This document shows positions 19,176 through 28,200 of a DNA stretch of 64,000 bases, one piece after another. The DNA lies in the IMG/VR virus record IMGVR_UViG_3300037247_000847, positions 1 to 64,000 of that record; one strand, given 5' to 3'. The notes below the pieces were generated by a model. That model saw nothing but the letters and a program-made list of their open reading frames with translations, did not search any database and was not told the origin of the DNA. Numbering within the stretch: position 1 is the first letter of the stretch; each line of letters starts with the position of its first letter. Source of the stretch: a virus. The position numbers and the translations under genes are program-made.

Positions 19176-19701
19176 AACAAACGCCTTTCGTAAGCCCGAA
19201 AGAAGTACGAAACGCCAAGGCCGGATTAAAACCGGGCAAGGCTTCGCCTTTTGTAACGGGCGGTATCAAATCGGAAATCCGCGGGTTTCGCCTTTGGCCC
19301 TACTACGGGTAAATCGCCGGGTACCTTTGGGCCGATTTGATAAATAAAATACTACGCCCTAATTTGATTTTTTGCAAGGGGATAGTGGATTTATTCGCGT
19401 ATTTTTGACATTTTATCGAAGGCGTATATTCGGGACTTTCGAAAGTTTTCCCTTTAGAAATGGCGTGGCGTGGCCTGGCGTGATGTGGGATGGAATGGCG
19501 TGGATCCGGCCGCGAAAGTCGATGGGGGGGCGGGCTGCACGATGCCTCACTGATTTCCGTCTACCCAAATGCTAATGAAACCATCATCAGAAAACACTCC
19601 TTGGATCATAGTGAAAAGACAACCGCTAAGTCCAAATTTTTTGGAGATCCAGTGATAAGGAGACTGTATACGTCCCTAGGAATAGAATAGGAGCCTAACC
19701 C
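19176..19701. other. Non-coding region with TGGCG simple repeats
   Basis: Upstream of the minus-strand insert. Positions 19,200-19,330 share its CGAA/TTCG-rich composition. At 19,455-19,500 there is a run of TGGCG/TGGCCTGGCG/TGATGTGGGATGG repeats. The last 120 bases return to phage composition and could code for a short C-terminal peptide (ending YTSLGIE) without a clear start; I do not call it. Confidence 0.45.
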
Positions 19702-19911
19702 ATGGAACGACAATCAGTGTCTTCGTCCAATCTCTCGTCCGTAGGTTACGACGAGAGTACCGAAACCTTGGAAGTGCAGTTTCAAAATGGCTCTGTGTTT
19801 CAGTATCACGATGTACCGGCAGAAACCCACGGACAGCTAGTAAATGCTAGGTCGGTAGGGAGTTTCTTCAGCAGCAACATAAGAAATTCCTTTGCACACT
19901 CCAAACTCTAA
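19702..19911 (+). CDS. KTSC-domain protein
   Basis: 69 residues that fit the small KTSC domain: SSSNLSSVGYDESTETLEVQ then FQNGSVFQYHDVPAETHGQL. This beta-rich domain is common in phages and next to lysyl-tRNA synthetase domains; its function is not established. SD is TAGGAG. It is the first plus-strand gene after the insert. Confidence 0.85.
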   Translation: MERQSVSSSNLSSVGYDESTETLEVQFQNGSVFQYHDVPAETHGQLVNARSVGSFFSSNIRNSFAHSKL

Positions 19912-19926
19912 ACACAGGAGATAAAT

Positions 19927-20052
19927 ATGCCACAACATCCAGGTTCCGGGGGACGTCCAAAGCCGAGACCAAAACCTGTCAAGAAACCGAAGCCTTTTTA
20001 TGCAGGTGATTGGGTAGATAAATTAAACGAAGCTATCGTGAAGAAATCATAA
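19927..20052 (+). CDS. 41-residue basic protein carrying a capsid-protein peptide
   Basis: Starts MPQHPGSGGRPKPRPKPVKK, a Pro/Lys-rich tail, then FYAGDWVDKLNEAIVKKS. The peptide FYAGDWVDKLxEA is the same as residues 77-89 of this phage's own major capsid protein. At DNA level most differences are in third codon positions, so the peptide has been kept. SD is CAGGAGATAA. The ORF stops at the A of the next gene's ATG. It may bind the same partner as that capsid segment. Confidence 0.7.
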   Translation: MPQHPGSGGRPKPRPKPVKKPKPFYAGDWVDKLNEAIVKKS

Positions 20053-20255
20053 TGGCAACAGTAGTCCCCTATAGTGCCAACAAACAACACGTGCGGCTGT
20101 TTGAGGTAGGAGACACCGCACGTGAAGGGCCTCATAAGACATTTACTCTAAACGCCGGTGAGATACCTGGCTACGAGATGGTACGCGAGGTGAGTGACTT
20201 TATTGGTTCTCCTACTGGTGAAGTAACTGGTGTTCTTACAATCACAGCTACGTAA
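20052..20255 (+). CDS. Hypothetical small protein, decoration-like
   Basis: 67 residues, beta-rich with a C-terminal strand VTGVLTITAT. A similar ending (SGTVTVTIS) occurs in the small gene at 40,348, and both are followed by lysis- or surface-related genes. The start ATG overlaps the preceding stop (TAATG). Possibly a small virion or decoration protein; not recognised. Confidence 0.55.
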   Translation: MATVVPYSANKQHVRLFEVGDTAREGPHKTFTLNAGEIPGYEMVREVSDFIGSPTGEVTGVLTITAT

Positions 20256-20269
20256 ACCTAATTTTTTGT

Positions 20270-20587
20270 ATGAACACTCTTTTTCGCCTGATGACTTTCC
20301 CTGCGGGGGCCTTTTTCATACTGGCCACCTGCGCCACGCCCGCGCTGACCCAGCCCTCACCGCAGACCTGTGACACCCGTGATAGGGTACTGGCTCATCT
20401 GGCCGCCAAGTACGCCGAGGCCCCGGTGGCGATCGGGGTCACCAACAAAGGAGCGTTGGTCGAGGTGTTGGCCACCAGCAACGGCAGCACTTGGACCATC
20501 ATCGTCTCGATGCCGAACGGCACCTCCTGTATAGTCGCCGCCGGCGAGGGCTGGCGCGGCATGGAGCGCGAGGAACCAGCCACGTGA
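20270..20587 (+). CDS. Secreted small protein with signal peptide
   Basis: 105 residues. An N-terminal signal peptide (FRLMTFPAGAFFILATCATP, cleavage near ALTQ) precedes a domain with two cysteines (QTCDTRD, GTSCIV) that could pair in the periplasm. The GC-rich codon use is more like a host gene than like flanking phage genes. Similar small periplasmic proteins are common in Proteobacteria. Role in the phage unknown; its place ahead of lysis-like genes suggests envelope action. Confidence 0.65.
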   Translation: MNTLFRLMTFPAGAFFILATCATPALTQPSPQTCDTRDRVLAHLAAKYAEAPVAIGVTNKGALVEVLATSNGSTWTIIVSMPNGTSCIVAAGEGWRGMEREEPAT

Positions 20588-20652
20588 TGACAGACCGAAT
20601 CAAGATAAAAGACGACGATGAATTCATATTTCCCACTGAGGACCGGGCATGA
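20587..20652 (+). CDS. 21-residue linker ORF
   Basis: MTDRIKIKDDDEFIFPTEDR then A: a tiny ORF whose ATG overlaps the stop of the secreted protein and whose stop overlaps the ATG of the next gene (ATGA). Perfect double overlap argues that ribosomes pass through it. It may be a real peptide or just a coupling device. Confidence 0.45.
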   Translation: MTDRIKIKDDDEFIFPTEDRA

Positions 20653-20978
20653 ACGACAAAATGAAGCAATTCGTCAACGGTGGTGCTCCGGCGCGCTTGC
20701 GGCATGTGCTCTCCCTTGCTGGGACGTTGCTCGCTGGAGCATTTGCCGTGGGGATGCTGTGGTCCGACGTGCTGGCGACGGAGAAAAAGGCCAACGATAA
20801 TTCTAAGCGCGTCCAGGCAATCGAAGCGTCTATTAACGAGGTCACGACGCAGCAACGGCTTCTCCTGCAAAGCTCGGAAACCGACCGAGCGCATAGTAAG
20901 GAATTCCGTGATAAGACCGCCCGCACGCTGGAGCGAATCCTCGAGCGATTGCCACGGTCGAATGGGCTACCACGATAA
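20649..20978 (+). CDS. Membrane/coiled-coil lysis protein candidate
   Basis: 109 residues: a basic N-terminus, one transmembrane segment at about 19-39 (VLSLAGTLLAGAFAVGMLW), then a soluble coiled coil (KKANDNSKRVQAIEASINEV). This one-TM plus coiled-coil plan fits an inner-membrane spanin or a XhlA/holin-like protein. The next gene is a lipoprotein, which would be the natural outer partner. Assignment by topology and context only. Confidence 0.6.
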   Translation: MNDKMKQFVNGGAPARLRHVLSLAGTLLAGAFAVGMLWSDVLATEKKANDNSKRVQAIEASINEVTTQQRLLLQSSETDRAHSKEFRDKTARTLERILERLPRSNGLPR

Positions 20979-21011
20979 TTATCCAGTCCAATTTTCACAG
21001 AGGAGATTACC

Positions 21012-21419
21012 ATGCAAAAGCTTTTCTGCGCCCTGGCCCTGTTTCTCCTCCTCGGTGGTTGCGCCACCTTTGAGAAGGGGGTCCTTGTTGCGAGACAGCA
21101 AGTTCTAACGAGCCCCGAGTTTGCAGAGATGACGCTCAAGGATGTGGAGAACGCAGGGAAGCTTGCACTCTTGACAGATGATAAGCTGTCAATCCTATGT
21201 TGGGACTATATCGAAGACTTTGTGAGAACACACGCTCCAGAGGCTGGGGTCGAGACTGGGGAGGTAGTCGGCCCCCTCTCAGCGTATCAGAAGGCTCGAA
21301 ACATCCGTCGCACTGTGGTTGATATTGAAATATCAGACCCCTTCCGAGTAGCTTGTGGTCCAATGCTAACAGACAGTATGTCTATGATTGGTAAGATTGG
21401 GATTAGGATTGCTCTATGA
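21012..21419 (+). CDS. Lipoprotein, possible outer-membrane spanin
   Basis: 135 residues with a signal peptide and lipobox LLGGC (Cys near residue 17). The mature part is helical with two further Cys. Together with the one-TM protein just upstream it could bridge inner and outer membranes at lysis. It is longer than most o-spanins, so another envelope function is possible. Good SD (AGAGGAGAT) and overlap with the hydrolase gene. Confidence 0.6.
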   Translation: MQKLFCALALFLLLGGCATFEKGVLVARQQVLTSPEFAEMTLKDVENAGKLALLTDDKLSILCWDYIEDFVRTHAPEAGVETGEVVGPLSAYQKARNIRRTVVDIEISDPFRVACGPMLTDSMSMIGKIGIRIAL

Positions 21420-22300
21420 TAACTAATCCCGGTGTCTCGATCCGCGATGAATTAGTTTATCACCTGGACCGTAACGGCATGCCCAAGGGTGCCGGCTGGC
21501 ACAAACAGGCTTTCCCTTGGCTGGGGTTGTGTCAGCGAGCTCGTGGTACTGTACCACTCATCCTTGTTCATGGGTTCGGTTACGACCCTTGGGCAGCTAG
21601 TGATGATAACCCACACTATTTACACCAATCTGGTTTCGGCAAAATCTCGACCTTTGGTCTGTGGCGTCGTGACTTGATTCCAGAGCGCGCCGCTATTGGT
21701 TTTGGTTGGTATTCGGTACCTTTCGGTTGGCGGGGGTTATGGGGGTCCATCCGTCATCGTCGATGGAACAGATATAGATGGGCCTGGGACCTTGCTTGGG
21801 GGGCTGGAGGAGTAATGGCGACCATGCTGCGGCGTATGGATGGTCAGGTCGATGTACTGTGTCATTCACTTGGCTCGCGTGTGGTGCTGGCGGCGCTGGC
21901 TCAGGAGAGTGGACTGCCAGTTCGTAATATTCTGTTTATGAATGGGGCTGAATTCGCTAAGCCTGCACGGATTGAAGCGATGACTAATAGCCATATTAGG
22001 TTCGTGAACCTTGTAGTTAAGGAAGATGATGTACTGTCCAAACTCGATACTCACTTTGCGCCGGTATCTGGTCAAGGTCCACCTATTGGTCTCGACGGCT
22101 TGGGTGGTGCAACACCTGAAAACTGGATTGACATCGCGCTTGACGATCCGGAGGTCCAAGTCTGGGGCGCAAGCCACGGTTGGCACCTGCAAGGTGATAA
22201 TCCGAAGCAATATGCTGATCATTGGTTTACTTACAAACATAAGGGTAATCGTGGTCTGATCCGTGCAGCGTTAGATAGTGAGATTTTAAATCCACCCTAA
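21416..22300 (+). CDS. Alpha/beta-hydrolase (lipase/esterase-like)
   Basis: 294 residues with an oxyanion HGFG motif (LILVHGFGYDPW), the nucleophile elbow CHSLGSRV (GxSxG class, Ser as nucleophile), an acidic residue in the following strand region and a C-terminal His in GASHGWHL. The usual fold is 250-300 residues. Substrate unknown; in phages such enzymes could act on envelope lipids or on O-acetyl groups of surface glycans. The start overlaps the lipoprotein stop. No signal peptide. Confidence 0.8.
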   Translation: MITNPGVSIRDELVYHLDRNGMPKGAGWHKQAFPWLGLCQRARGTVPLILVHGFGYDPWAASDDNPHYLHQSGFGKISTFGLWRRDLIPERAAIGFGWYSVPFGWRGLWGSIRHRRWNRYRWAWDLAWGAGGVMATMLRRMDGQVDVLCHSLGSRVVLAALAQESGLPVRNILFMNGAEFAKPARIEAMTNSHIRFVNLVVKEDDVLSKLDTHFAPVSGQGPPIGLDGLGGATPENWIDIALDDPEVQVWGASHGWHLQGDNPKQYADHWFTYKHKGNRGLIRAALDSEILNPP

Positions 22301-22318
22301 CTTTGAGAAGGTGAAACG

Positions 22319-22804
22319 ATGAAAACCTTACTAACCACACTGGTTGCGGTGCTTCTCTTCGCCAGCCCGGCTCATGCGGTGAGTTTCTGGGTGGTTGACA
22401 GCAACTCCGATTACATCGAACTGACCGAAGGCGGCACGACGTTTCGTATCTATCTCGACACTTTGCGCCAGGGCAGTGATGCCTTGCGGGCCGCGGACTT
22501 GATCGAACGGGTTCAGACCTTCACACAGGTCCGCATGAACAAGGCCGGGATTGCCGATCTGGATGAACCCACCCGTATGGTCGATCCCGGTGGGTATGAG
22601 GGTGGGGGCTTTGGTGAAAAGTTCTTCTGGTGCGATGAGGACGGCACGCCCACGCCAGGAGATCAGGAGGTGACCACCCACGTCTGCGCACAGGGCTCGC
22701 TGGTCAGTGATGCTTTTTGGGATGAGGTGGGCCAGATGTTCGTGTTGACGATCCGCAACTCGCGGGATTGCTCGCAAGATGCTACTTTTGTGAGCTGTCA
22801 ATAA
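22319..22804 (+). CDS. Secreted protein, paralogue A
   Basis: 161 residues with a classical signal peptide (MKTLLTTLVAVLLFASPAHA, then VSFW). The mature part has paired Cys residues. A segment DEPTRMVDPGG...FGEKFFWCDEDG is echoed in the next gene as DEPTKTVDPAP..FGERFFWEGHG, so the two are distant duplicates, one exported and one cytoplasmic. SD GAGAAGGTG. Function unknown. Confidence 0.65.
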   Translation: MKTLLTTLVAVLLFASPAHAVSFWVVDSNSDYIELTEGGTTFRIYLDTLRQGSDALRAADLIERVQTFTQVRMNKAGIADLDEPTRMVDPGGYEGGGFGEKFFWCDEDGTPTPGDQEVTTHVCAQGSLVSDAFWDEVGQMFVLTIRNSRDCSQDATFVSCQ

Positions 22805-22806
22805 CG

Positions 22807-23187
22807 ATGCCTAACTCCTGGATTACCAAGTCAGACTCTAACGAAATCCGCCTCGCGCACCCGCACAACCGCGACGGTATGGCCGATGGCGAGCGCGAGC
22901 GCAGCTACGACCTGATTAACGACCCGCGCTTTCAGGACGCGGACAAGACCAAGACTGCGTTGGTGCTCAAGACGCTGTTGCAGGAGGATCTCACGACCCG
23001 GACCCGCTTGCGTGACTTGCCTGACGACGAGCCGACCAAGACTGTCGATCCCGCGCCGCAGTTTGGCGAGCGGTTCTTCTGGGAGGGCCATGGGGCGAAC
23101 CGCGTGGTGGTGTCCCGCTCGACGATTGTTAAGGACTGTGTTTGGCTGGTCGATCACTATCACTTCGAGTTGCGGCGGGCGCGGTAG
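22807..23187 (+). CDS. Cytoplasmic protein, paralogue B
   Basis: 126 residues from ATG 22807. It shares the DEPT..VDP..FGExFFW block with the preceding secreted protein but has no signal peptide and no Cys pairs in that block. It is charged and GC-rich. Probably a virion or baseplate-associated part, since fibre-like genes follow; unproven. Confidence 0.6.
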   Translation: MPNSWITKSDSNEIRLAHPHNRDGMADGERERSYDLINDPRFQDADKTKTALVLKTLLQEDLTTRTRLRDLPDDEPTKTVDPAPQFGERFFWEGHGANRVVVSRSTIVKDCVWLVDHYHFELRRAR

Positions 23188-23189
23188 CT

Positions 23190-24341
23190 ATGGCACTCAC
23201 GCTCAATAATTTCACCGGGTTTGAGACGCAGGGCACGGAGGAAGCAGCAAGTGTTGTAAGCAGTCCTGCGGTAGTAACAACTGATCCTCGCTTTGGTGCT
23301 GCGCATTTGGAACTGACTTCAAACTCTGACAGCTATCGACTGCCGTGGGTTATCGGTACTGATGCCGGGAATGATTACATTGTTGGCGTAGCAATAAAGG
23401 CCCCAGATAATACGTCGGGAGTAGGCCCATATGATCTGATAGTAGTTAGAGACAGCGGCCCTGCTACTGTTTTAAGTCTTGCATTCAAAACAGGTAACGA
23501 GATACTGGTCCGTGATGCAACAGGGGCGACAATTCGAACTATAGGCGCCGCACTTTCGACAACGGAATATAAATATTTCGAGATTTATTTTCAACATTCC
23601 GACCCTGGTACAATTGAGGTTTTCATTGATGACGACTCTCAGGGGGAAGATACGGGCCAGGATTTAACAAACGGAAATTCTTTAGATGATACGGGCCGTT
23701 TGTCTTTAGATGGTTCAGATAGCGCCACAATTCGATTCGACGATGTTTACATCCTCTCTGGTGCTACCTCTGCCTCCGACCGCCTTGGCAACTGGGCCGT
23801 AAAAACCAACCAGTCCACCGATGTAGGCGCGACCGACCAGGGCGACACACTGGCGGACGGCACCTGGGCGCTGGTGAGCGAAACACCGGGCAATAGCGGC
23901 ACGTCAAATGATGCACAGTACCAGGACACGGGGAACCTGACGGGTAGTACGATCACGGACGGAGGCGATAGGCCAGGACCGTCAGGCGACAGCGATGTAA
24001 CCGGCGCGACAATCGTGGGCGCAAAGTACATCTCCAACCTGATGCGCGGTGCGGGCGGCGGACGTGAACATAAAATTCTCTACGGCAACAGTGGCGACGG
24101 TGTAACGGCCACGGCCAATCTGGGGTTGACCACAGATTTTATCATCTATGAAGTGCTGTCGGAATCGGCTTCCATCGTACCTACCGAATCCGAATTTATG
24201 CAAATGGGCTTTAGCAAGGACCTCACCGGAGGCCAGGACGTATTTTGCGGCGATCAGTGGGCCATGCTGGGGTATGTGCCGGCATCAGGGATCACTATGC
24301 CGATTTTCGACCACCATTACCGAGCCATGAGGGCTAGATAG
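23190..24341 (+). CDS. Structural protein with a LamG-like region (fibre or appendage)
   Basis: 383 residues from ATG 23190. The first 200 residues alternate strands with motifs of concanavalin/LamG-like folds (LSLAFKTGNEILVRDATG, KYFEIYFQH, EVFIDDD, IRFDDVYI). The C-terminal part carries DGTWALVSETPGNSGTSND-like repeats seen in metagenomic phage appendage proteins. It probably binds a surface glycan. It precedes two further appendage genes. Confidence 0.65.
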   Translation: MALTLNNFTGFETQGTEEAASVVSSPAVVTTDPRFGAAHLELTSNSDSYRLPWVIGTDAGNDYIVGVAIKAPDNTSGVGPYDLIVVRDSGPATVLSLAFKTGNEILVRDATGATIRTIGAALSTTEYKYFEIYFQHSDPGTIEVFIDDDSQGEDTGQDLTNGNSLDDTGRLSLDGSDSATIRFDDVYILSGATSASDRLGNWAVKTNQSTDVGATDQGDTLADGTWALVSETPGNSGTSNDAQYQDTGNLTGSTITDGGDRPGPSGDSDVTGATIVGAKYISNLMRGAGGGREHKILYGNSGDGVTATANLGLTTDFIIYEVLSESASIVPTESEFMQMGFSKDLTGGQDVFCGDQWAMLGYVPASGITMPIFDHHYRAMRAR

Positions 24342-25010
24342 ATGCTTTATTTGAAGCAATCAACTGCCAGCCAAGCTGTCCTGATAGGACCATTCATCGA
24401 CGATACGGATGGCAAGACAGCCGAAACGGGCCTAACCATTGCAAACACGGACATTCGCCTGTCTGCCAACGGTGGCAATATGTTCCCCAAGACTTCCGGA
24501 GGCGGTACACACGACGAGGCCGGTTGGTACACCATTACCCTGGATGCGACCGACACGGCCACCGTGGGACGTTTGCAGATCAGCACGGATGTGACGGGTG
24601 CCCTACCAACATGGTCAGAATTTCAGGTAGTCGAACAAGACACGTATGAATTTCTCTATGCTGATGGCGCTACACCGGACGCGGACATTGCGGCCATTTT
24701 GTCAGACACCACGGTGCTGGTTGATACCCGAATTCCCGATACGATCTCACTGGCCAACATTCTTGCAGAGGTCAATACTGCACTGGATACCGCAATCAGT
24801 GAATTGAGTCAGGGTATTCCAACTGCCACGCCGTCTGTTCGAACTGGAATTATGCTGATGTATATGGCTCTGCGGAACAAGCTGGATGTGGCTACGGTAG
24901 CGACCGACACGCTGGAGATACACAGTGATGACGGAACTAGGATTGCACAGAAGCTGTTGACCGATGATGGCTCGGACTATTCCGAGGCCAAGATGATCTC
25001 GGGGGCATAG
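24342..25010 (+). CDS. Fibre/appendage-associated protein
   Basis: 222 residues. The first 110 form a beta sandwich-like region (ETGLTIANTDIRLSANGGNM, EAGWYTITLDATDT, STDVTGALPTW) often found at the attachment end of phage fibre proteins. The second half is a helical coiled region (LANILAEVNTALDTAISELS). It likely docks the large 1379-residue protein to the virion. No enzyme motif. Confidence 0.65.
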   Translation: MLYLKQSTASQAVLIGPFIDDTDGKTAETGLTIANTDIRLSANGGNMFPKTSGGGTHDEAGWYTITLDATDTATVGRLQISTDVTGALPTWSEFQVVEQDTYEFLYADGATPDADIAAILSDTTVLVDTRIPDTISLANILAEVNTALDTAISELSQGIPTATPSVRTGIMLMYMALRNKLDVATVATDTLEIHSDDGTRIAQKLLTDDGSDYSEAKMISGA

Positions 25011-25011
25011 C

Positions 25012-25248
25012 ATGGCCCTGGACAGCAAAGAGAAACGCGCGGGCGTGATCGGCGTTGGCCGGCCGTGGATGCGGGACAAGTTCCCGGTCGCAACCCCTGA
25101 CGAGCAGTGGCGGGCCACCACGGGCCTGACCTACGGCGGTAATGCACTGACGCCAGCCGTGGGGCGCGTCATGTCCAGTCTGGCGGGTCATGGGGGCTTG
25201 GCAGGCCATGGCGGCATTGCTGGGCCTGGCGGAGGGCTGGCTGGATGA
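25012..25248 (+). CDS. Small Gly-rich linker protein
   Basis: 78 residues with a Gly-His-Gly-Gly repeat at the end (HGGLAGHGGIAGPGGGLAG). It overlaps the large fibre gene. The 53-residue ORF at 29,384 has a similar central phrase, suggesting that small peptides bracket the fibre. Function unknown. Confidence 0.5.
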   Translation: MALDSKEKRAGVIGVGRPWMRDKFPVATPDEQWRATTGLTYGGNALTPAVGRVMSSLAGHGGLAGHGGIAGPGGGLAG

Positions 25249-28200
25249 GTCTTGACCGGGTAAAGGGAGACACGTTCACCTTTCGGTTCACCACGCGCGC
25301 TTTCGCAACGGGGATGCCGACAGTGTTGGCTGGCAGTCCCGTGCTGTCAGCGATGGAGGACGCGGTCGACACGCCGTTCACCACGGGCGTCAGCTTCACC
25401 GCGAGTTCGGTGGCGGGTTTGAATCTTTGCACGATTGACAGCAGCCAGGCGGATTTCGAGGCCGGCAAGGAATATGACGTTTACCTTTCCGCCGGTACGG
25501 TCGATAGCGTCTCGGTTATTGGGGAAGTGGTGGGGCATTTCTCACTATCTCGTGAAGCCGCCGCAGTAGACCTGGCCAATGGTACTGATGGCCTTAGCGC
25601 GCTGAAAACTATCGTGGACGCGATCCAGACCGTAACAAATAAGTTTGCCTTTACGGTAGCGAACCAAGTTGATTGCAACCTTTTAAGGTGGATTGGCGTA
25701 GCTCCAGCAGCCTTGGTCACTCAAAAAGTCCAGACGGATGTAGCAGCCATTTCGGGGGATATCAATGCGGCGAATGTTCTAGGAGATTGGCTGAACCGGG
25801 GCAAAATATCCACGGCGGATGCTGGGGGATCAACTACTACCTTAGTAGATACGGCGCTTGGTGCAGGAGTGGATGATAAGTGGAATGGTATGCTACTGCT
25901 GTTTACCAGTGGAAGCAATCTTAACTATACAGCCATTACCACCGATTATGATAGTGCTTCGGCCACTCTTACCTTCACGCCCGCTGTGCCGTTTGCTGTG
26001 ACGGGGGGGACATACGTTCTCGTTCCAGGGTTGAGTTGGTCTGATCTTCAGGCCGCGCTTGGTGACGTGCAGAGTGTGACCGACCTCAAGGACTTCGCCG
26101 ACGCCGGATATGACCCAGGGAGCAATAAGATAACGGGATGTACCCTTACGGATACTGTTACTACAGTCACCAATCAACTCTCAGCGGCGACTATCGGAAA
26201 CCAAGTGTGGGACACGGATGCAACAGGTCGCCAGTCTGCCGGCACATTTGGTCAAGCGATTGGAGACCCAGGCGCGAACGCGGAAACGATGTACGATGCT
26301 GTTGTGACCGATGCCGCCGGAACCAATATCGCGGCGGATATCATCGTGATCGAGGGTCAAACCGATGATATAGGTGTCGCGGGCGCTGGCTTGACAGACC
26401 TCGGCGGAATGTCTGACGGGATGAAGGCCGAGGTAGAGAGTGAGGCCAATGATGCCTTGGTTGCTCAGAAGCTCGACCACCTTGTCGCTGTTGCGGAAAA
26501 TGATGATCCCGTAGACGACAGTATCTTTGCCAAGATCGCCGATGCAGGAACGGGAACATCCGATTGGTCGGCGTTTATACCTGCCGAGGACAGCTTACGT
26601 GCCATTAGCGAGCAAGTAAGGAACGTCGGTTCTGGTGCTGCCGGTGCTGTCAACATCGAGGCCATTGAAGACAACTCTGGCGGTGCCATTATTGACGGCG
26701 TGGTTAAGGTTGGCACAATCACAGGGGATTTCAATAATCTCGACGCAGAGGACGGCTCTATTGTCTCAATTCTCCACGATAACGATGTCATTGATTATGT
26801 CGTTGGTTATCAAGTCGGGGGCAGCAGAACGGCGACGTTCGCTTCTGTTACAGTGAACGTAAATGGCAATAATGATGAAATCGCAGTCAAGGCTTTCGAT
26901 CATGTATCAACTTGGGACGTTATTGGTATTGTTGATGGAAGCGGCGGTTCGACTTATCAAAATGAGAATTTCCCGCTCTTGGTTAAACACACTGGCACCG
27001 GTGCTGAACTAGGCAAGGTTTACATTCGTTATGCTACAGATACGACTACGCCAGCGCTCCTAGAAATTGACAAGGGCCTGGTGCTTGCCACTAACATTGG
27101 ACAATCTTCCGGCTATGCCAACGGCCAGATATGGGTAGATACTGTTTCTGGTGTCGCCGGGACAGAGGCTTATGTCAATGGAACGGCGGATAATCCTGTA
27201 CGGACCTGGGCGGACGCTCTGACCCTTTCGGCTGCTGTAGGTCTTACGGATTTCCACATCATCAACGGATCGACAATTCAACTGTCCGCCAACAGCGATA
27301 ATCATTCTCTGTTTGGTGATAATTGGATATTAGATTTGAACACCCAATCGGTGGATGGCGCGCATTTTGCCGGTGCCATTGTGAGTGGCACATTTACAGG
27401 GACACCTGAATTTTCTCATTGCGAGATTAACGCCCTTACCGGCCCATCGGCACATCTTGATGATTGCGCGCTGAATAATACGATCACGGCGAACGCCGTG
27501 GGTGATTGGGTATTTCATGATTCCAAATCGAATATCGCTGGGCCAACCACGCCGATATTTGATTTTGGCACCGATGTTGGCGTATCGTCGAATGTGATTT
27601 TCGCAGATCATCAGAACGGGATTGAATTTAGAAATTACAACAATTCAGGGACTGATCTTTTAAGTCTTTCTGGAGTAGGGCAGGTAATCTATGCGGCTTC
27701 GAGCAGTGGATCGGTTCAGCAACGGGGTGACTGGAAGGTTACCAACACTGGCGGCGTGACGATTGTCGAGGACGATAACACGGCCAATCTGGCGGCGGTG
27801 TTGGTTGACACCATCGAGATTGGAACAGCCGGTGCCGGTCTGACTGATCTTGGCGGCATGTCAGACGGCATGAAAGCGGAAGTCGAATCGGAAGCCAATG
27901 ACGCGCTGGTCGCTCAGAAGCTCGATCACCTGGTTGCGGCGGCAGACGGCGACGACCCGGTTAATGGTTCGATCATGTCACACATTGTCTCGGTGACCGA
28001 GGACTGGAGCACGTTTGTTCCGAGCACTGATTCCTTGCAGGCCTTGAGGGACCGTGGCGATGCGGCTTGGATTACGGCAACTGGCTTCTCAACACATAAT
28101 GCCGCGGCTGTTTGGTCGGTTGCTACGCGAGCCTTGACCGACAAGGTGGGATTCTCACTCTCGACGGCCGGCATTTTGGCAATTTGGCACCAGGCCGTAA

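Noticed and set aside
18828-19347. Two plus-strand open frames opposite the H1-like gene
   Set aside because: They are antisense shadows of a Lys/Ala-rich gene that has its own terminator on the minus strand.
19490-19690. 66-residue open frame upstream of the KTSC gene
   Set aside because: Its first half runs through TGGCG simple repeats and a start is not supported; only the last 35 codons look protein-like.
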